A DNA stretch of 64,000 bases. Source: an uncultured Lachnospiraceae bacterium (GTDB lineage: Bacteria > Bacillota > Clostridia > Lachnospirales > Lachnospiraceae). Where the stretch lies: NCBI GenBank assembly GCA_947626395.1, contig CANQRU010000002.1, positions 1-64,000 on the forward strand, given 5' to 3'. Under the pieces are notes generated by a model. That model was not told the origin of the DNA. It searched no databases and was given only the letters and a program-made list of their open reading frames with translations. Made by a program: the position numbers and the translations under genes. Positions 1-7,974 of this stretch are shown here, one piece after another. Each line of letters opens with the position of its first letter. Position 1 is the first letter of the stretch.

Positions 1-141
1 ATCGGAGCAGGGAGTGTTGTAACCCATGATATTCCCGCAAATGTAGTTGCCTTTGGCGTTCCCTGCCGGGTTATTCGCGAGATCGGGGAAAAGGACAGGG
101 AGTTTTATTATAAAGACAGAGAACTTGATGTTTGGGAATAG
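1..141 (+). CDS. Hexapeptide-repeat acetyltransferase, C-terminal end (partial)
   Basis: The reading frame is open from the window edge to TAG at 139-141 and encodes 46 residues. They include the stretch IGAGSVVTHDIPANVVAFG followed by VPCRVIREI, which is the typical last left-handed beta-helix turn and tail of maltose/galactoside O-acetyltransferases (LbH family, acetyl-CoA dependent). The start and catalytic His lie outside the window, so substrate cannot be told. It ends far upstream of the reductase genes and is separated from them by terminators. Confidence 0.75.
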   Translation: MGAGSVVTHDIPANVVAFGVPCRVIREIGEKDREFYYKDRELDVWE

Positions 142-470
142 CCTCTGCTACTCAATAAGCAGAAGGTGAATTTGAAGCTGTAGGCACCTTCATTTCCAAT
201 CGATCTGCTGTTCAAAAGCAGAAAAAGTTTTTTGCGTAATCATTACATTTCTCCTTAAAATGAAAGAGGGAGAGACCCGCAGGTTCTCCCCCGGTCGCGG
301 GCTTCACAAGTTTCCGCAACACGATCACGAGGCATAGTGTAGCAGAGGACAGCGGGAAAGTCAACAGGATTTGAAAAGTCCTGCTTACCTGCCTCATCCA
401 GCCCACTTATGCCCATAGGCAGTATATGCTGGATTGCTGTAGTTGATACAGGTAAATACAATGTGGCTAC

Positions 471-505
471 CCCGTCCGCACTTCTGATTTGCGGGCGGGT
501 ATTTT
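471..505 (+). terminator. Intrinsic terminator-like hairpin
   Basis: CCCGTCCGCA (471-480) pairs with TGCGGGCGGG (490-499), with one G-U pair and a 9-nt loop, and is followed by TATTTTAT. It would stop rightward transcription entering from the acetyltransferase side. Confidence 0.6.
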
Positions 506-520
506 ATCATAGTATACAGA

Positions 521-567
521 AAGTCTGCCGCACTGAAGGCGCACCTTGCGTAGCGGCAGACTTTTTG
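521..567 (+). terminator. Strong intrinsic terminator
   Basis: AAGTCTGCCGC (521-531) is perfectly complementary to GCGGCAGACTT (553-563), and the stem continues into a run of five T. The A-rich 5' side could let it work in both directions. It isolates the following reductase genes from upstream transcription. Confidence 0.7.
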
Positions 568-677
568 TATTGAGTTCGAACCAGAGGTTATAACTGCTGA
601 ACCAACTGAGACTTCTGTTCTCCGGCAGAACGGGTTAGAATAAAATCAACAAATAAATCCCACAGGAGGTACAGAGT

Positions 678-1517
678 ATGGAATACATCACATTGAATAA
701 CGGAGTTAAAATGCCTATGGCCGGGATCGGCGTGTTTATGATGTCGCCCGCCGAGGCAGAGGCGTCGGTGGAAAGCGCACTGAAAAGCGGCGTCCGTCTG
801 ATCGATACGGCGAACGGCTATATGAACGAGAGCGGAACCGGCCGCGGAATCAAAAAGAGCGGCGTGGCCAGAGAGGACATTTTCCTTGTCACCAAGCTGT
901 GGCCGACAGTCTATGAAAAGGAAACAGCGGTAGACGAAACCCTCGCCCGGCTCGGCACGGATTACATCGATCTGCTGTTCCTGCACCAGCCCACCGCCAA
1001 CTGGCGCGAAGGTTACAAGAATATCGAAAAGGCAGTTAAGGCCGGCAAGGTGAAAGCCATCGGTCTTTCCAACTTCCCTGATGAACTCCTTCGGGAAGCC
1101 ATCGACACCATGGAGCTGAAACCCCAGGTAGTTCAGGTGGAGGCGCACCCATACTATCCGCAGGAGGAGCTTAAAAAGATTCTTGCCGAGACAGGTATGG
1201 GGCTTATGGCATGGTATCCGCTGGGCCACGGCGACAAGTCGCTGATTCAGGAACCGGTATTTACGGAACTTGCGAAAAAATACGGCAAGACCAATGCCCA
1301 GATCATCCTGCGCTGGCATATTCAGAGCGGCAATGTAGTGATCCCCGGCTCCAAGAATCCCGATCATATCCGCGATAACTTCGACATTTTTGATTTCGCG
1401 CTTACCGATGAAGATATGGCGGAAATCACAAAGGTCAATAAGAATAAGCGGTATTACACGGCGACGCCGGAAATGTTGGCGGCTTACGCGGCAATGGAAC
1501 TGCGGCCTGACCTTTGA
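678..1517 (+). CDS. Aldo/keto reductase, intact
   Basis: This 279-residue protein is a single-domain NAD(P)H-dependent aldo/keto reductase of the AKR5 / 2,5-diketo-gluconate reductase-like type, which reduces aldehydes or ketones in the cytoplasm. The catalytic tetrad is visible: Asp43 and Tyr48 in LIDTANGY, Lys73 in VTKLW and His103 in LFLHQP. The cofactor end IPGSKNPDHIRDNFDIFDF is present. Length is usual for the family. The start has AGGAGG 8 nt upstream. It lies 33 bp before a second, closely related reductase gene that is cut by the prophage, so the pair looks like a tandem duplication in one operon. The natural substrate cannot be read from sequence. Confidence 0.93.
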   Translation: MEYITLNNGVKMPMAGIGVFMMSPAEAEASVESALKSGVRLIDTANGYMNESGTGRGIKKSGVAREDIFLVTKLWPTVYEKETAVDETLARLGTDYIDLLFLHQPTANWREGYKNIEKAVKAGKVKAIGLSNFPDELLREAIDTMELKPQVVQVEAHPYYPQEELKKILAETGMGLMAWYPLGHGDKSLIQEPVFTELAKKYGKTNAQIILRWHIQSGNVVIPGSKNPDHIRDNFDIFDFALTDEDMAEITKVNKNKRYYTATPEMLAAYAAMELRPDL

Positions 1518-1740
<223 letters not shown>

Positions 1741-1747
1741 CCAAGGA

Positions 1748-3262
1748 TCAGCAGAACGCCCAGTGTATAGTAACTTCCCCATTGAGCACAACAACCTTTT
1801 CTATAAGCGAATGGACCAGGGCAAAGAGCGCATCCGGGTCCCCGCTTTCAATTACGGCCGCCAGGGAGCCCAGGGAGGCAACTGCGGCGGCCTTCGACAT
1901 TTTCCCCGCTTCTTCCTTTTCGACTTCTTCCAGGCAGGCCTGCGCGGCCGCCCGCGTTTCTTTCAGATCGGCCAGGCGGCCCTGTATTTCTTCCAGTTCG
2001 ACGATCCCGGACTGGTACAGGGTAAGAAGCCGGTTTATTTGTTTTTCCGTTTCCGCCAGGCGTTCCTGGACCGCGCCCAGATCGGGCCCGGAGCTTTCCC
2101 GGCCTTCCGCGATTAAGGCATCCAGGGCGGCCGGATCAACGGACAGCTTTTTTATTTCTTCCAGCACCAGGGCGTCCAGTTCGGAGACGTCAAAATGGTT
2201 TTTCCGGTTCGAGCAGTTATCCGACCGGATCATCCTGGCGGAGCAGCGGCTTACAGAATAACAAATATATTTTTTACTTGCGGGCCTTTTCCCGTCCTTC
2301 CAGCCCCAGCCGCGGATCGACATACGCGCCCCGCAGTCCCCGCAGAAAAGCAGGCCGGAGAGCAGGCCGTCCGATCCGGTATACGCCCGCTTATACGCCT
2401 TCTGGTTCCCGGCAAGGCGATCATTGACCTGGCGCCACAGTTCCGGGGAAACGAGGGCTTCATGCTTTCCTGGGTATTCCTTATCGCCCATACGGACGCG
2501 CCCGGCGTAAACCGGGTTACGTAGTATTTTACTGCAGCGATCCGCAGCAGACCGGCGGTCCCGATCCGCGTAAATACCGTAAGTTTCCGCGACATACGCC
2601 GCCACTTCGCCCAGGCTTCGCCCTGTAGCATAAAGCCGGTACATATCCCGGACAACTTGACCCTTGACCGGATCGACGGCCAGGTCCCGGCCGCCTTCCG
2701 GCCGAGCTTCCGCGGTATACCCGATAGGGATATGCCGCCCGGTATAGTAGTTTCCTTCCTTAAGCCCGGCCTGCTTCCCCATCATCATCCGGGCCGTTAT
2801 ATTTTCGCGTTCCATTTGAGCGAAGGCGGCCAGGATGCCGACGATGCAGCGGCCGAAGGGTGTAGACGTATCGAAACTTTCCATAATTGAAACAAAATCG
2901 CAGCCGTTCGCCAGGAACACGTCTTCGAGCAAAACAAGCGTATCCTTCTGGGACCTTGAGAGCCGGTCGAGCTTCCATACGACAACCTTTTTACAGTTCC
3001 CGCGCCGGACGTCCCTTATTAAGTTTTTGACACCCGGCCGGTCCAGCGTTGCGCCGGAGTAACCAGCATCCACATGAACGGCATTTATAGCGATCCCGTA
3101 AGCAGCGCACCAGGCGCGGCCCCGTTCTTCCTGTTCCCCGACGCTATAACCTTCTTCCGCCTGTTCCGTAGTAGATACCCGGACATACAGATCGGCCGCG
3201 TTCGCCAGAGCTTCCACGGACAGAGGAGCGACGACCGGAGCCGCCGCGGACTTCTTAACCAT
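1748..3262 (-). CDS. int: Large serine integrase
   Basis: This 504-residue protein is a large serine recombinase that cuts and rejoins attP and attB. The resolvase domain carries catalytic Ser30 in YVRVSTTEQ and the conserved VVWKLDRLSRS helix. The recombinase domain (about 165-305) is followed by a zinc ribbon with Cys307, Cys310, Cys334 and Cys350, then a long coiled coil (about 395-450) of the kind that controls direction. The start chosen is ATG 3262 because GGAGG lies 8 nt upstream; a longer open frame reaching 3367 has no such site. It ends 46 bp from the attL crossover, as expected for the enzyme that made the junctions. Excision normally needs a separate directionality factor, which I cannot identify among the small genes here. 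Confidence 0.95.
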   Translation of the reverse strand: MVKKSAAAPVVAPLSVEALANAADLYVRVSTTEQAEEGYSVGEQEERGRAWCAAYGIAINAVHVDAGYSGATLDRPGVKNLIRDVRRGNCKKVVVWKLDRLSRSQKDTLVLLEDVFLANGCDFVSIMESFDTSTPFGRCIVGILAAFAQMERENITARMMMGKQAGLKEGNYYTGRHIPIGYTAEARPEGGRDLAVDPVKGQVVRDMYRLYATGRSLGEVAAYVAETYGIYADRDRRSAADRCSKILRNPVYAGRVRMGDKEYPGKHEALVSPELWRQVNDRLAGNQKAYKRAYTGSDGLLSGLLFCGDCGARMSIRGWGWKDGKRPASKKYICYSVSRCSARMIRSDNCSNRKNHFDVSELDALVLEEIKKLSVDPAALDALIAEGRESSGPDLGAVQERLAETEKQINRLLTLYQSGIVELEEIQGRLADLKETRAAAQACLEEVEKEEAGKMSKAAAVASLGSLAAVIESGDPDALFALVHSLIEKVVVLNGEVTIHWAFC

Positions 3263-3307
3263 ACACACACCTCCAAAAGGGCGCAAAAATAGCCCTTGCG
3301 TAAATAC

Positions 3308-3336
3308 TTGTGTTTTTCGCCAGGGCGGTGTATAAT
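3308..3336 (+). promoter_or_regulatory. Sigma-70 type promoter for a short rightward transcript
   Basis: TTGTGT (3308-3313), a 17-nt spacer and a perfect TATAAT (3331-3336) point rightward, against the flanking leftward genes. No protein gene follows on this strand before a terminator at 3376-3420. Confidence 0.55.
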
Positions 3337-3343
3337 ATAAGAG

Positions 3344-3420
3344 CTCGGAATGTTTTATACATGGCACCTGGCCAGGGCCGCCGCTATTGCGCCAACAGTA
3401 GCGGCGGCCTTTCCTTTATT
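3344..3420 (+). ncRNA. Candidate small RNA, left prophage end
   Basis: A transcript from the TATAAT at 3331 would start near 3344 and end at a strong terminator, GGCCGCCGCTA (3376-3386) pairing with TAGCGGCGGCC (3399-3409) followed by TTTCCTTTATT. The product would be about 75 nt. It lies between integrase and a small membrane gene, both leftward, and would overlap the 3' end of the membrane gene mRNA. Function is unknown; no RNA family is recognised. Confidence 0.45.
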
Positions 3421-3691
3421 CTTCCGTTCTTTTTCCGCGGATTTTCTCCGCGATCTTCTTTACCAGCGTTACGGCGCCGCGGTAGATATAAAGCATTATT
3501 TTATACATACAAATAAACATTTGCTTTATTACCCACCACATAGCAATAAACATATACTTAAACATTAAGGCCACGCCAGTGCATACAGCGGCCAGAAATT
3601 TATATAATTGCCTTGCAAAAGCGTCTGTTTTCTTATTGCGCTTCGTAATAACGGCTTGCATTTTTCTCTTACCACTTCCAGGACGAGCCAT
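3416..3691 (-). CDS. Small membrane protein, phage accessory, unknown function
   Basis: This 91-residue protein begins with a basic segment (MARPGSGKRKMQAV) and has one long hydrophobic stretch (about residues 32-70, AVCTGVALMFKYMFIAMWW onward) flanked by Lys/Arg at both ends, so it should be an integral membrane protein with one or two helices. The ATG has AGGGGG about 9 nt upstream. It lies between repressor and integrase and is transcribed with them, so it is probably expressed in the lysogen. Superinfection exclusion would fit the place and the topology but is only a guess. Confidence 0.6.
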   Translation of the reverse strand: MARPGSGKRKMQAVITKRNKKTDAFARQLYKFLAAVCTGVALMFKYMFIAMWWVIKQMFICMYKIMLYIYRGAVTLVKKIAEKIRGKRTEE

Positions 3692-3723
3692 ACAATAACC
3701 CCCTTTCTATAATAGGCCCTTTT

Positions 3724-4239
3724 CTATGCGCCATGCCGCGAGGCTTCGGAGCTTTCCCCCGCTTTTTCTTCGCGTTCCAGTTCGGAGCGGTAAAGCGCCA
3801 CCTTTTCGTCGATGCTTAAGCCGCGCAGATCGGCAGCAGGAACGGCCGGAGCTTCCGGCTCTACTTCGCCGGACTGGAAGGCGGCCACTACTTCCCGGAG
3901 ATAATTAAAGATCGCTTCCTGTGCTTCCGGTTTGAGATTTACAAACTTTTCAACCATAACATAGGAAGCCGCGGAAAGTTTGTATTCTTCCGCCAGAGCA
4001 TCCAGCGCGGAGCTGGGCGCGGCCTTAAACATTTCCCCGGCGCCGGTTTTTAACCATTCTTCATTTACATTAAATTCCCGGCAGATTAAGGACAGGACCG
4101 CCGCGCTGGGGTCGCTTATGCCCGTTTCGTACTTTCCTATATTGGCCCGGCTTACCCCTATTTTTTCCGCAAATTCCTGTTGAGTAAGGTCTAATTCCCT
4201 TCTAAGTTTTCGTATCCGCTGTTTCGTAACGTTCACCAC
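3724..4239 (-). CDS. cI-like XRE-family phage repressor
   Basis: The 171-residue protein carries an N-terminal helix-turn-helix of the XRE/Cro family (about residues 8-62: LDLTQQEFAEKIGVSRANIG, then a YETG turn). The C-terminal half is acidic and helical and lacks the Ser-Lys peptidase domain of LexA-like repressors, so induction by RecA cleavage is not expected from the sequence. The start is GTG (4239 or 4236) near an AAAGG sequence. It faces the early promoter across a region with GAAC/GTTC operators and has its own good promoter, typical of a lysogeny switch. There is no evident Cro gene opposite. Confidence 0.85.
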   Translation of the reverse strand: MVNVTKQRIRKLRRELDLTQQEFAEKIGVSRANIGKYETGISDPSAAVLSLICREFNVNEEWLKTGAGEMFKAAPSSALDALAEEYKLSAASYVMVEKFVNLKPEAQEAIFNYLREVVAAFQSGEVEPEAPAVPAADLRGLSIDEKVALYRSELEREEKAGESSEASRHGA

Positions 4240-4250
4240 CTTTCAAAGAA

Positions 4251-4279
4251 ACTATACAGCAAAAAAGGGCCGCCGTCAA
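4251..4279 (-). promoter_or_regulatory. Repressor promoter (leftward)
   Basis: On the minus strand TTGACG (4279-4274), a 17-nt spacer and TATAGT (4256-4251) sit directly upstream of the repressor start. Transcription would continue through the membrane gene and integrase. Confidence 0.75.
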
Positions 4280-4287
4280 GCGAAAAG

Positions 4288-4365
4288 AGAACAAAAAGTG
4301 AAAAAAGAACAAAATAAGCCTTGACAAACGCGAATAAAGAACGTATGATTGTTCCATAGGAACAA
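4288..4365. promoter_or_regulatory. Operator cluster (GAAC/GTTC half-sites)
   Basis: GAAC occurs at 4289 and 4307 (each followed by AAAA) and at 4340, with GTTC at 4352. GAACGTATGATTGTTC (4340-4355) covers the -10 box, and TGTTCCATAGGAACA (4351-4365) is a perfect inverted repeat with a 3-nt centre. These spaced and inverted copies are the likely binding sites of the repressor encoded at 3724-4239. Confidence 0.6.
4321..4349 (+). promoter_or_regulatory. Early rightward promoter
   Basis: TTGACA (4321-4326), a 17-nt spacer and TATGAT (4344-4349) form a near-consensus promoter for the early genes from 4402. The -10 element is embedded in GAAC/GTTC repeats, so bound repressor would block it. Confidence 0.8.
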
Positions 4366-4401
4366 AAAAAACACGCGGAAACGCAGAGAGGAGATAACAG
4401 A

Positions 4402-4590
4402 ATGGAAGCAGTAAAGACTTACAGCAACGAGCAGATCGGAAGCGCCCGTAAACTTATAGACATTCTTATGGGCGTACCGGAAAAGAGGCGCCCCGTAGTA
4501 ACGGCCATCGCTACCGCCTATATTGACGGCGTAGCGGCAGGCGCCCGGATCGCAGAGGACGAGAAGCCGGAGCAGCCCCGGAGGGCATAG
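4402..4590 (+). CDS. First early gene, 62-residue phage protein, unknown
   Basis: This small soluble protein has no motif I recognise. It is the first gene behind the early promoter, where Cro-like, antirepressor or excision proteins often sit. The ATG has GGAG 11 nt upstream. The N-terminal part (about 10-40) looks helical, the C-terminus is charged and rich in Glu and Pro. It lacks a clear helix-turn-helix, so a Cro role is not supported. Confidence 0.6.
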   Translation: MEAVKTYSNEQIGSARKLIDILMGVPEKRRPVVTAIATAYIDGVAAGARIAEDEKPEQPRRA

Positions 4591-4604
4591 GCCCGGCTTC
4601 CACT

Positions 4605-4631
4605 TTCCCCCGCGGCGGCAACGCGGGGGAA
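4605..4631. other. Stable hairpin between early genes
   Basis: TTCCCCCGCG (4605-4614) and CGCGGGGGAA (4622-4631) form a perfect 10-bp stem with a 7-nt loop. There is no U-run, so it may be an attenuator, a processing site or an antitermination element and not a simple terminator. Confidence 0.5.
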
Positions 4632-4705
4632 TAGCACAACGGCAGGCGGCCCGGCAGGCTGCCACATTATAGGACGTTCCGAGCAAACGCCCAGAGAGGA
4701 GAACG

Positions 4706-6181
4706 ATGGAATATAAGGACCTTAAGGCTGGCATAAGCAGCCACCTAAACGCGGCGGCGGAGGACTTCTTTATGGTAGGTTACTTCCTTCGCCAGATCAG
4801 CGAAAACGCCCTCTTCACGGAGGACGGCTATAAAAATATTTGGGACTTCGCAAAAGGCGAGTACGGCTTGAGCACTTCCAGCGCGAGCCGGTTTATGGCC
4901 ATAAACGCCCGCTTTTCCATTGACGGCGGCGAGCACATGGCCGAGAAGTACATAGGGATGGGAGTAAGCAAGCTGCAGGAGATGTTGAGCCTTCCCGACG
5001 AGGAGCTGGAGAAGGTAACGAAGGAAACCACGGTCCGCGAGATACGCGCACTGAAGGCCCAGGCTACAAAGCCGCTTTCCTTCTACGGCTTCCCGGCCAC
5101 GAAGCGCTCGGCCGGATCTCTTTTGACGACGCCCGGATGCGGCGAGGGGAAATACGATTGTTTCGCCTGCTGCCGGGATTGCGCCATAAGACAGGAGGAG
5201 CGCTACTGCGTAACCGCGCCGATGGGGAACCCCTTCCCTTGCAGCCAGATGGGAAAATATTTCAAAGTAAATATACAATGCTTGACGCATAAGGACCGGT
5301 GCCAGATATTCCACCCGGAGCTGGCGCCGGTACGGGCCGAGGACAAAGAACCGAGCCCCTGCTGCCTTAATTGCGATATAAAAACCTGTTCCCTTCGTTG
5401 CGACGTCGCAAAGAAAAGGGACGAGCAGGAGCAGAGAGAGCGCGAGGAGGCAGAGCGCCAGAGGCAGCGGGAAGCGGAAGCAGCAGAGCGCCAGAGGCAG
5501 CGCGAAGCAGAGGCCGCAAAGCCGGAGCCGAGCGACGAGGACATCGAGGCACTTTACGACTGGTACGACTTTAAGACCAACGACGCGATCACGGCCGACG
5601 GACTTAAAAAGAAGATGGCCCACGCGGGCGGCGGCGGAGGTTCCCGCCTTAAAGACTACCAGGGCAGCGCCCGCGGCGTCCGGATCAATTACAAGAGGGA
5701 GCTTACATATAGCAAGCTCGCGAAGCGGCTTACGGAGTGCCAGGAGCGACGCCGCCAGGCGGAAGAAAAGGCCCGCCCGGATATTATAGACGCCGATTTC
5801 CGCGAGGTTACGGACGAGCCGGAGGATCTGCAGGAGCAGGCGGCCCAGGAGCAGGCCGAAGCGGCCGCGGACCTTTGCGGGACTTGCGCACACGAAGGCG
5901 AGTGCGCCGGGCGTAAGACCAGCGACACCGGCTGCATGGGTTACGAGGAGGCCGTAGAGGCCGAGATCGTAGAGGCCCAGGAGCAGGAACCGGACCCGGA
6001 CCCGGAGGCCTACACGATCCGCGACGTTAAGGATCGGCTGGACTACTACGAGCAGAACCTGCAGGCGCACCGGGAAGCAGAGGCCCCGATCCAGGTCACC
6101 CGGAAGCAGAGGATCATAAGGGACGCCCTGCGGCTTCTTTACGAGAAATTACAGGAGGAGGCGGCCGCGGATGAAGATTAA
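4706..6181 (+). CDS. Large early phage protein with cysteine clusters, unknown function
   Basis: The 491-residue protein has a helical N-terminal domain (1-120, with LSTSSASRFMAINARFS resembling a DNA-binding helix pair) and then a cysteine-rich region (about 145-240) with repeated CxxC and CxxxC patterns (CFACCRDC, CCLNCDIKTCSLRC) that may bind zinc or an iron-sulfur cluster. A highly charged repeat rich in RQREAEAAE (about 242-275) is probably coiled coil. A second cysteine patch (CGTCAHEGECAGR) lies near 395. It is the first large gene of the early operon. I cannot assign a function; a regulator or a replication accessory protein is possible. The frame contains one of four copies of a 14-bp palindrome (5398-5411). 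Confidence 0.75.
   Translation: MEYKDLKAGISSHLNAAAEDFFMVGYFLRQISENALFTEDGYKNIWDFAKGEYGLSTSSASRFMAINARFSIDGGEHMAEKYIGMGVSKLQEMLSLPDEELEKVTKETTVREIRALKAQATKPLSFYGFPATKRSAGSLLTTPGCGEGKYDCFACCRDCAIRQEERYCVTAPMGNPFPCSQMGKYFKVNIQCLTHKDRCQIFHPELAPVRAEDKEPSPCCLNCDIKTCSLRCDVAKKRDEQEQREREEAERQRQREAEAAERQRQREAEAAKPEPSDEDIEALYDWYDFKTNDAITADGLKKKMAHAGGGGGSRLKDYQGSARGVRINYKRELTYSKLAKRLTECQERRRQAEEKARPDIIDADFREVTDEPEDLQEQAAQEQAEAAADLCGTCAHEGECAGRKTSDTGCMGYEEAVEAEIVEAQEQEPDPDPEAYTIRDVKDRLDYYEQNLQAHREAEAPIQVTRKQRIIRDALRLLYEKLQEEAAADED
5398..5411. repeat. 14-bp palindrome TTGCGACGTCGCAA, copy 1
   Basis: First of four exact copies in the prophage, here inside a coding sequence (encoding RCDVAK). Other copies are at 20993, 27375 and 50295. 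Confidence 0.85.
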
Positions 6182-6374
6182 ACACATACTGGCGGACGGC
6201 CGCCAGCTTGAAACCTTAAAAGGATATACCCTGCCATACAACGGCACGACAGAGACAGCCTACCGCCTTCTGGCGGAGCTTTTGAGAGGGGGTGGAGCAG
6301 TTGAGCAGCAGGAGACGAAGCAGCGCCTGGAGGCGTATAGAGGAGCTGAGACGGCAGAGACGGCGGCGTATTAA
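6171..6374 (+). CDS. Small phage protein, unknown
   Basis: A 67-residue protein starts inside the end of the previous gene (11-nt overlap), with GGAGG 10 nt before the ATG. The N-terminal half (MKIKHILADGRQL) looks like a short beta-rich fold, the C-terminus is helical and overlaps the next gene by 74 nt. No family is recognised. Translational coupling with the gene before it is likely. Confidence 0.55.
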   Translation: MKIKHILADGRQLETLKGYTLPYNGTTETAYRLLAELLRGGGAVEQQETKQRLEAYRGAETAETAAY

Positions 6375-6996
6375 GCGCCTGGTGCTTTCCGGCCTTGCCC
6401 TTGTATTTGTTACGGTTCCGTTTGCAGCCTTCGCCCTTACGCGATCCAGCGCACCGGACCCGCAGCCGGAGACGGCAGGAGCGCCGGATCTGGCGCCCGC
6501 AGACATTACGAGAACCGGCACACAGGCGCCGGAGCTACCAGAGACAGAAGCACCCACAGAGGCCCAGACGGAGCCGGAGACCCGGCAGGCCTCGCGCATA
6601 GCCAGCATGGACTGGGGCGCGGAGGATGCCTACTTATTGGCAAAGATCGCGATGGCCGAGGCCGAGGGCGAGGACACCGAAGGCAAAGCGCTGGTTATTC
6701 TTACGGTACTTAACCGCGTATGGGCGCCGCAGTTCCCCGGCACCATTGAGGCGGTTATAACCCAGCCGGGCGCGTTCACTTCGTACTGGGACGGCCGGTG
6801 GGACCGCGTAGAGCCGAACGAGGACTGCTATAACGCCCTTTACAAAGTACAGGTTGAGCACTGGGACGAGAGCCAGGGCGCCCTGTACTTCGAGCGGAGC
6901 ACCGCAGAGGACACCTGGCACAGCCGGAACCTTGTAAAACTTTTCGACCACGGGAACCACACTTTTTACACGGAAAAGGAGGTGGGGACAAATTGA
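6301..6996 (+). CDS. Membrane-anchored cell wall hydrolase, SleB-like
   Basis: This 231-residue protein has a basic N-terminus, one hydrophobic segment (about 26-48, LVLSGLALVFVTVPFAAFAL), a Pro/Glu/Thr-rich linker, and a C-terminal domain (about 105-225) resembling Hydrolase_2 / SleB cell wall hydrolases: DAYLLAKIAMAEAEGEDTEG has the catalytic Glu of the family, followed by VLNRVW and ITQPGAFTSYW. TTG 6301 is chosen because GAGGGGGTGG lies just upstream; GTG 6292 is the alternative. It is odd that a wall hydrolase lies among early genes, far from the lysis genes. It may act in wall remodelling during the lysogenic or early stage. Confidence 0.75.
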   Translation: MSSRRRSSAWRRIEELRRQRRRRIKRLVLSGLALVFVTVPFAAFALTRSSAPDPQPETAGAPDLAPADITRTGTQAPELPETEAPTEAQTEPETRQASRIASMDWGAEDAYLLAKIAMAEAEGEDTEGKALVILTVLNRVWAPQFPGTIEAVITQPGAFTSYWDGRWDRVEPNEDCYNALYKVQVEHWDESQGALYFERSTAEDTWHSRNLVKLFDHGNHTFYTEKEVGTN

Positions 6997-7376
6997 AGAT
7001 GGCATTAAAGGACGGCCAGGTCCTTATAAAAGAGGCCGATAACAATCAGTTTTTAATAATTAAGAGTTGGAGCAAGATGCGCTGGGACAAGGGGCAGCAG
7101 ATGCTTTACGGACCGGCAGACGCGGAGCTGCTTAATAAGCTGGCCGGGCTTGTAAGACTTCCGGCACCGATTGAGCAGCACCGGCGGCAGCTTAACAGGA
7201 TCGCCCAGGCCGTAGACGCGGAGCGGATGCGCGAGGACCCGAAGCCGCTTTACAAATACCCGGTAAAGATACCGCTTTACAAGCACCAGACCCGCGGGGC
7301 AAATATGGCGCTTATGGTTTTCGGATTGATTGATCCGCCGGAACCGAAGCCGGAAGGGAGCGCCGAGAATGGATAA
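6993..7376 (+). CDS. SNF2-type helicase, N-terminal fragment as a separate gene
   Basis: This 127-residue protein ends with the stretch KIPLYKHQTRGANMALMVFG, which is the HQ (Q-motif-like) region that in SNF2/DEAD-like phage helicases comes directly before the Walker A loop. The frame then stops at 7374. The remaining helicase, beginning with GFGFLFE and MGCGKT, is found 1.5 kb further at 8911-10277. Three genes lie between. The gene therefore looks like the first piece of a split helicase; whether the pieces assemble is unknown. ATG 6993 has AGGAGGTG 8 nt upstream. Confidence 0.7.
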   Translation: MKMALKDGQVLIKEADNNQFLIIKSWSKMRWDKGQQMLYGPADAELLNKLAGLVRLPAPIEQHRRQLNRIAQAVDAERMREDPKPLYKYPVKIPLYKHQTRGANMALMVFGLIDPPEPKPEGSAENG

Positions 7377-7935
7377 ATTAACAGAGGAGGAGCGGGCCTT
7401 TGCGGAGTGCTATCACAATACAATTTATAGTTTTCTTCGGACAAATAAGCTGCCGGTGGACGATTTCTACGACGTAGCGGTCTTCGGATATTTGAGAGCC
7501 GTTAAAAGGTACAGCCGCGAGAAGCAGCTGCAGAAGTACAGTTTTACCACCATAGCCTGGCGGGCCATGTTCGCAGATTGCCACCGAAAAAAGAAGGCCG
7601 ACCGCATCCGGGACGCGCTGATCGCGTTCAGCCTTAACGACACGACGGAGCAGGGGACGGAGTACGGCGAGTTTATAGCGGCCAGCGTTGACAGCTTCCG
7701 CGAGCTTGAGGCCCAAGAGAGCCTGCAGGAGCTTCTGGCGGAGCTTATGCCAGCGCTTACCGACCGGCAGCGCGACCACCTTATAAAAGCCCTTGACGGG
7801 TACAAGCCCAGGGAGATCATGCACGAGCAGCGGGTGCCTATACCGGAGTACCACGCAGACCGGCGGGCCATACAGACAGCGGCCGCGGATATTATACCCA
7901 TTTTCTGCGGGGGGGTACTACGGAGAGCAGCATAG
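7369..7935 (+). CDS. Sigma-70-like phage protein
   Basis: The 188-residue protein resembles sigma factor region 2: LPVDDFYDVAVFGYLRAVKR, then QKYSFTTIAWRAMFADCHRK, the helix that contacts the -10 element in sigma factors. A weaker region-4-like segment follows (about 130-160, LTDRQRDHLIKALDGYKPRE). It could direct RNA polymerase to phage promoters. The ATG has GGGAG 7 nt upstream and overlaps the stop of the helicase fragment by 8 nt. It is one of three genes lying between the helicase pieces. The match is by pattern only, and a role in transcription is inferred. Confidence 0.7.
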   Translation: MDKLTEEERAFAECYHNTIYSFLRTNKLPVDDFYDVAVFGYLRAVKRYSREKQLQKYSFTTIAWRAMFADCHRKKKADRIRDALIAFSLNDTTEQGTEYGEFIAASVDSFRELEAQESLQELLAELMPALTDRQRDHLIKALDGYKPREIMHEQRVPIPEYHADRRAIQTAAADIIPIFCGGVLRRAA

Positions 7936-7974
7936 AAGCAGAGCCATAATATAAAACATTTCCAGGAGGAGCAC

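Larger units (their letters stand above)
142..677. other. Intergenic region without a convincing gene
   Basis: No convincing coding frame is seen over these 536 bases. The stretch holds two terminator-like hairpins (annotated separately) and the ribosome binding site AGGAGG (664-669) of the reductase at 678. A very short leftward frame with a good AAGGAG site starts near 242 and stops after 16 codons; it looks like a leader or a decayed gene and is not called. Confidence 0.5.

Noticed and set aside
4745-6070. 441-codon minus-strand open frame opposite the early cysteine-cluster protein
   Set aside because: It has no ribosome site and would be hydrophobic without pattern; the plus frame has cysteine clusters and good start signals.
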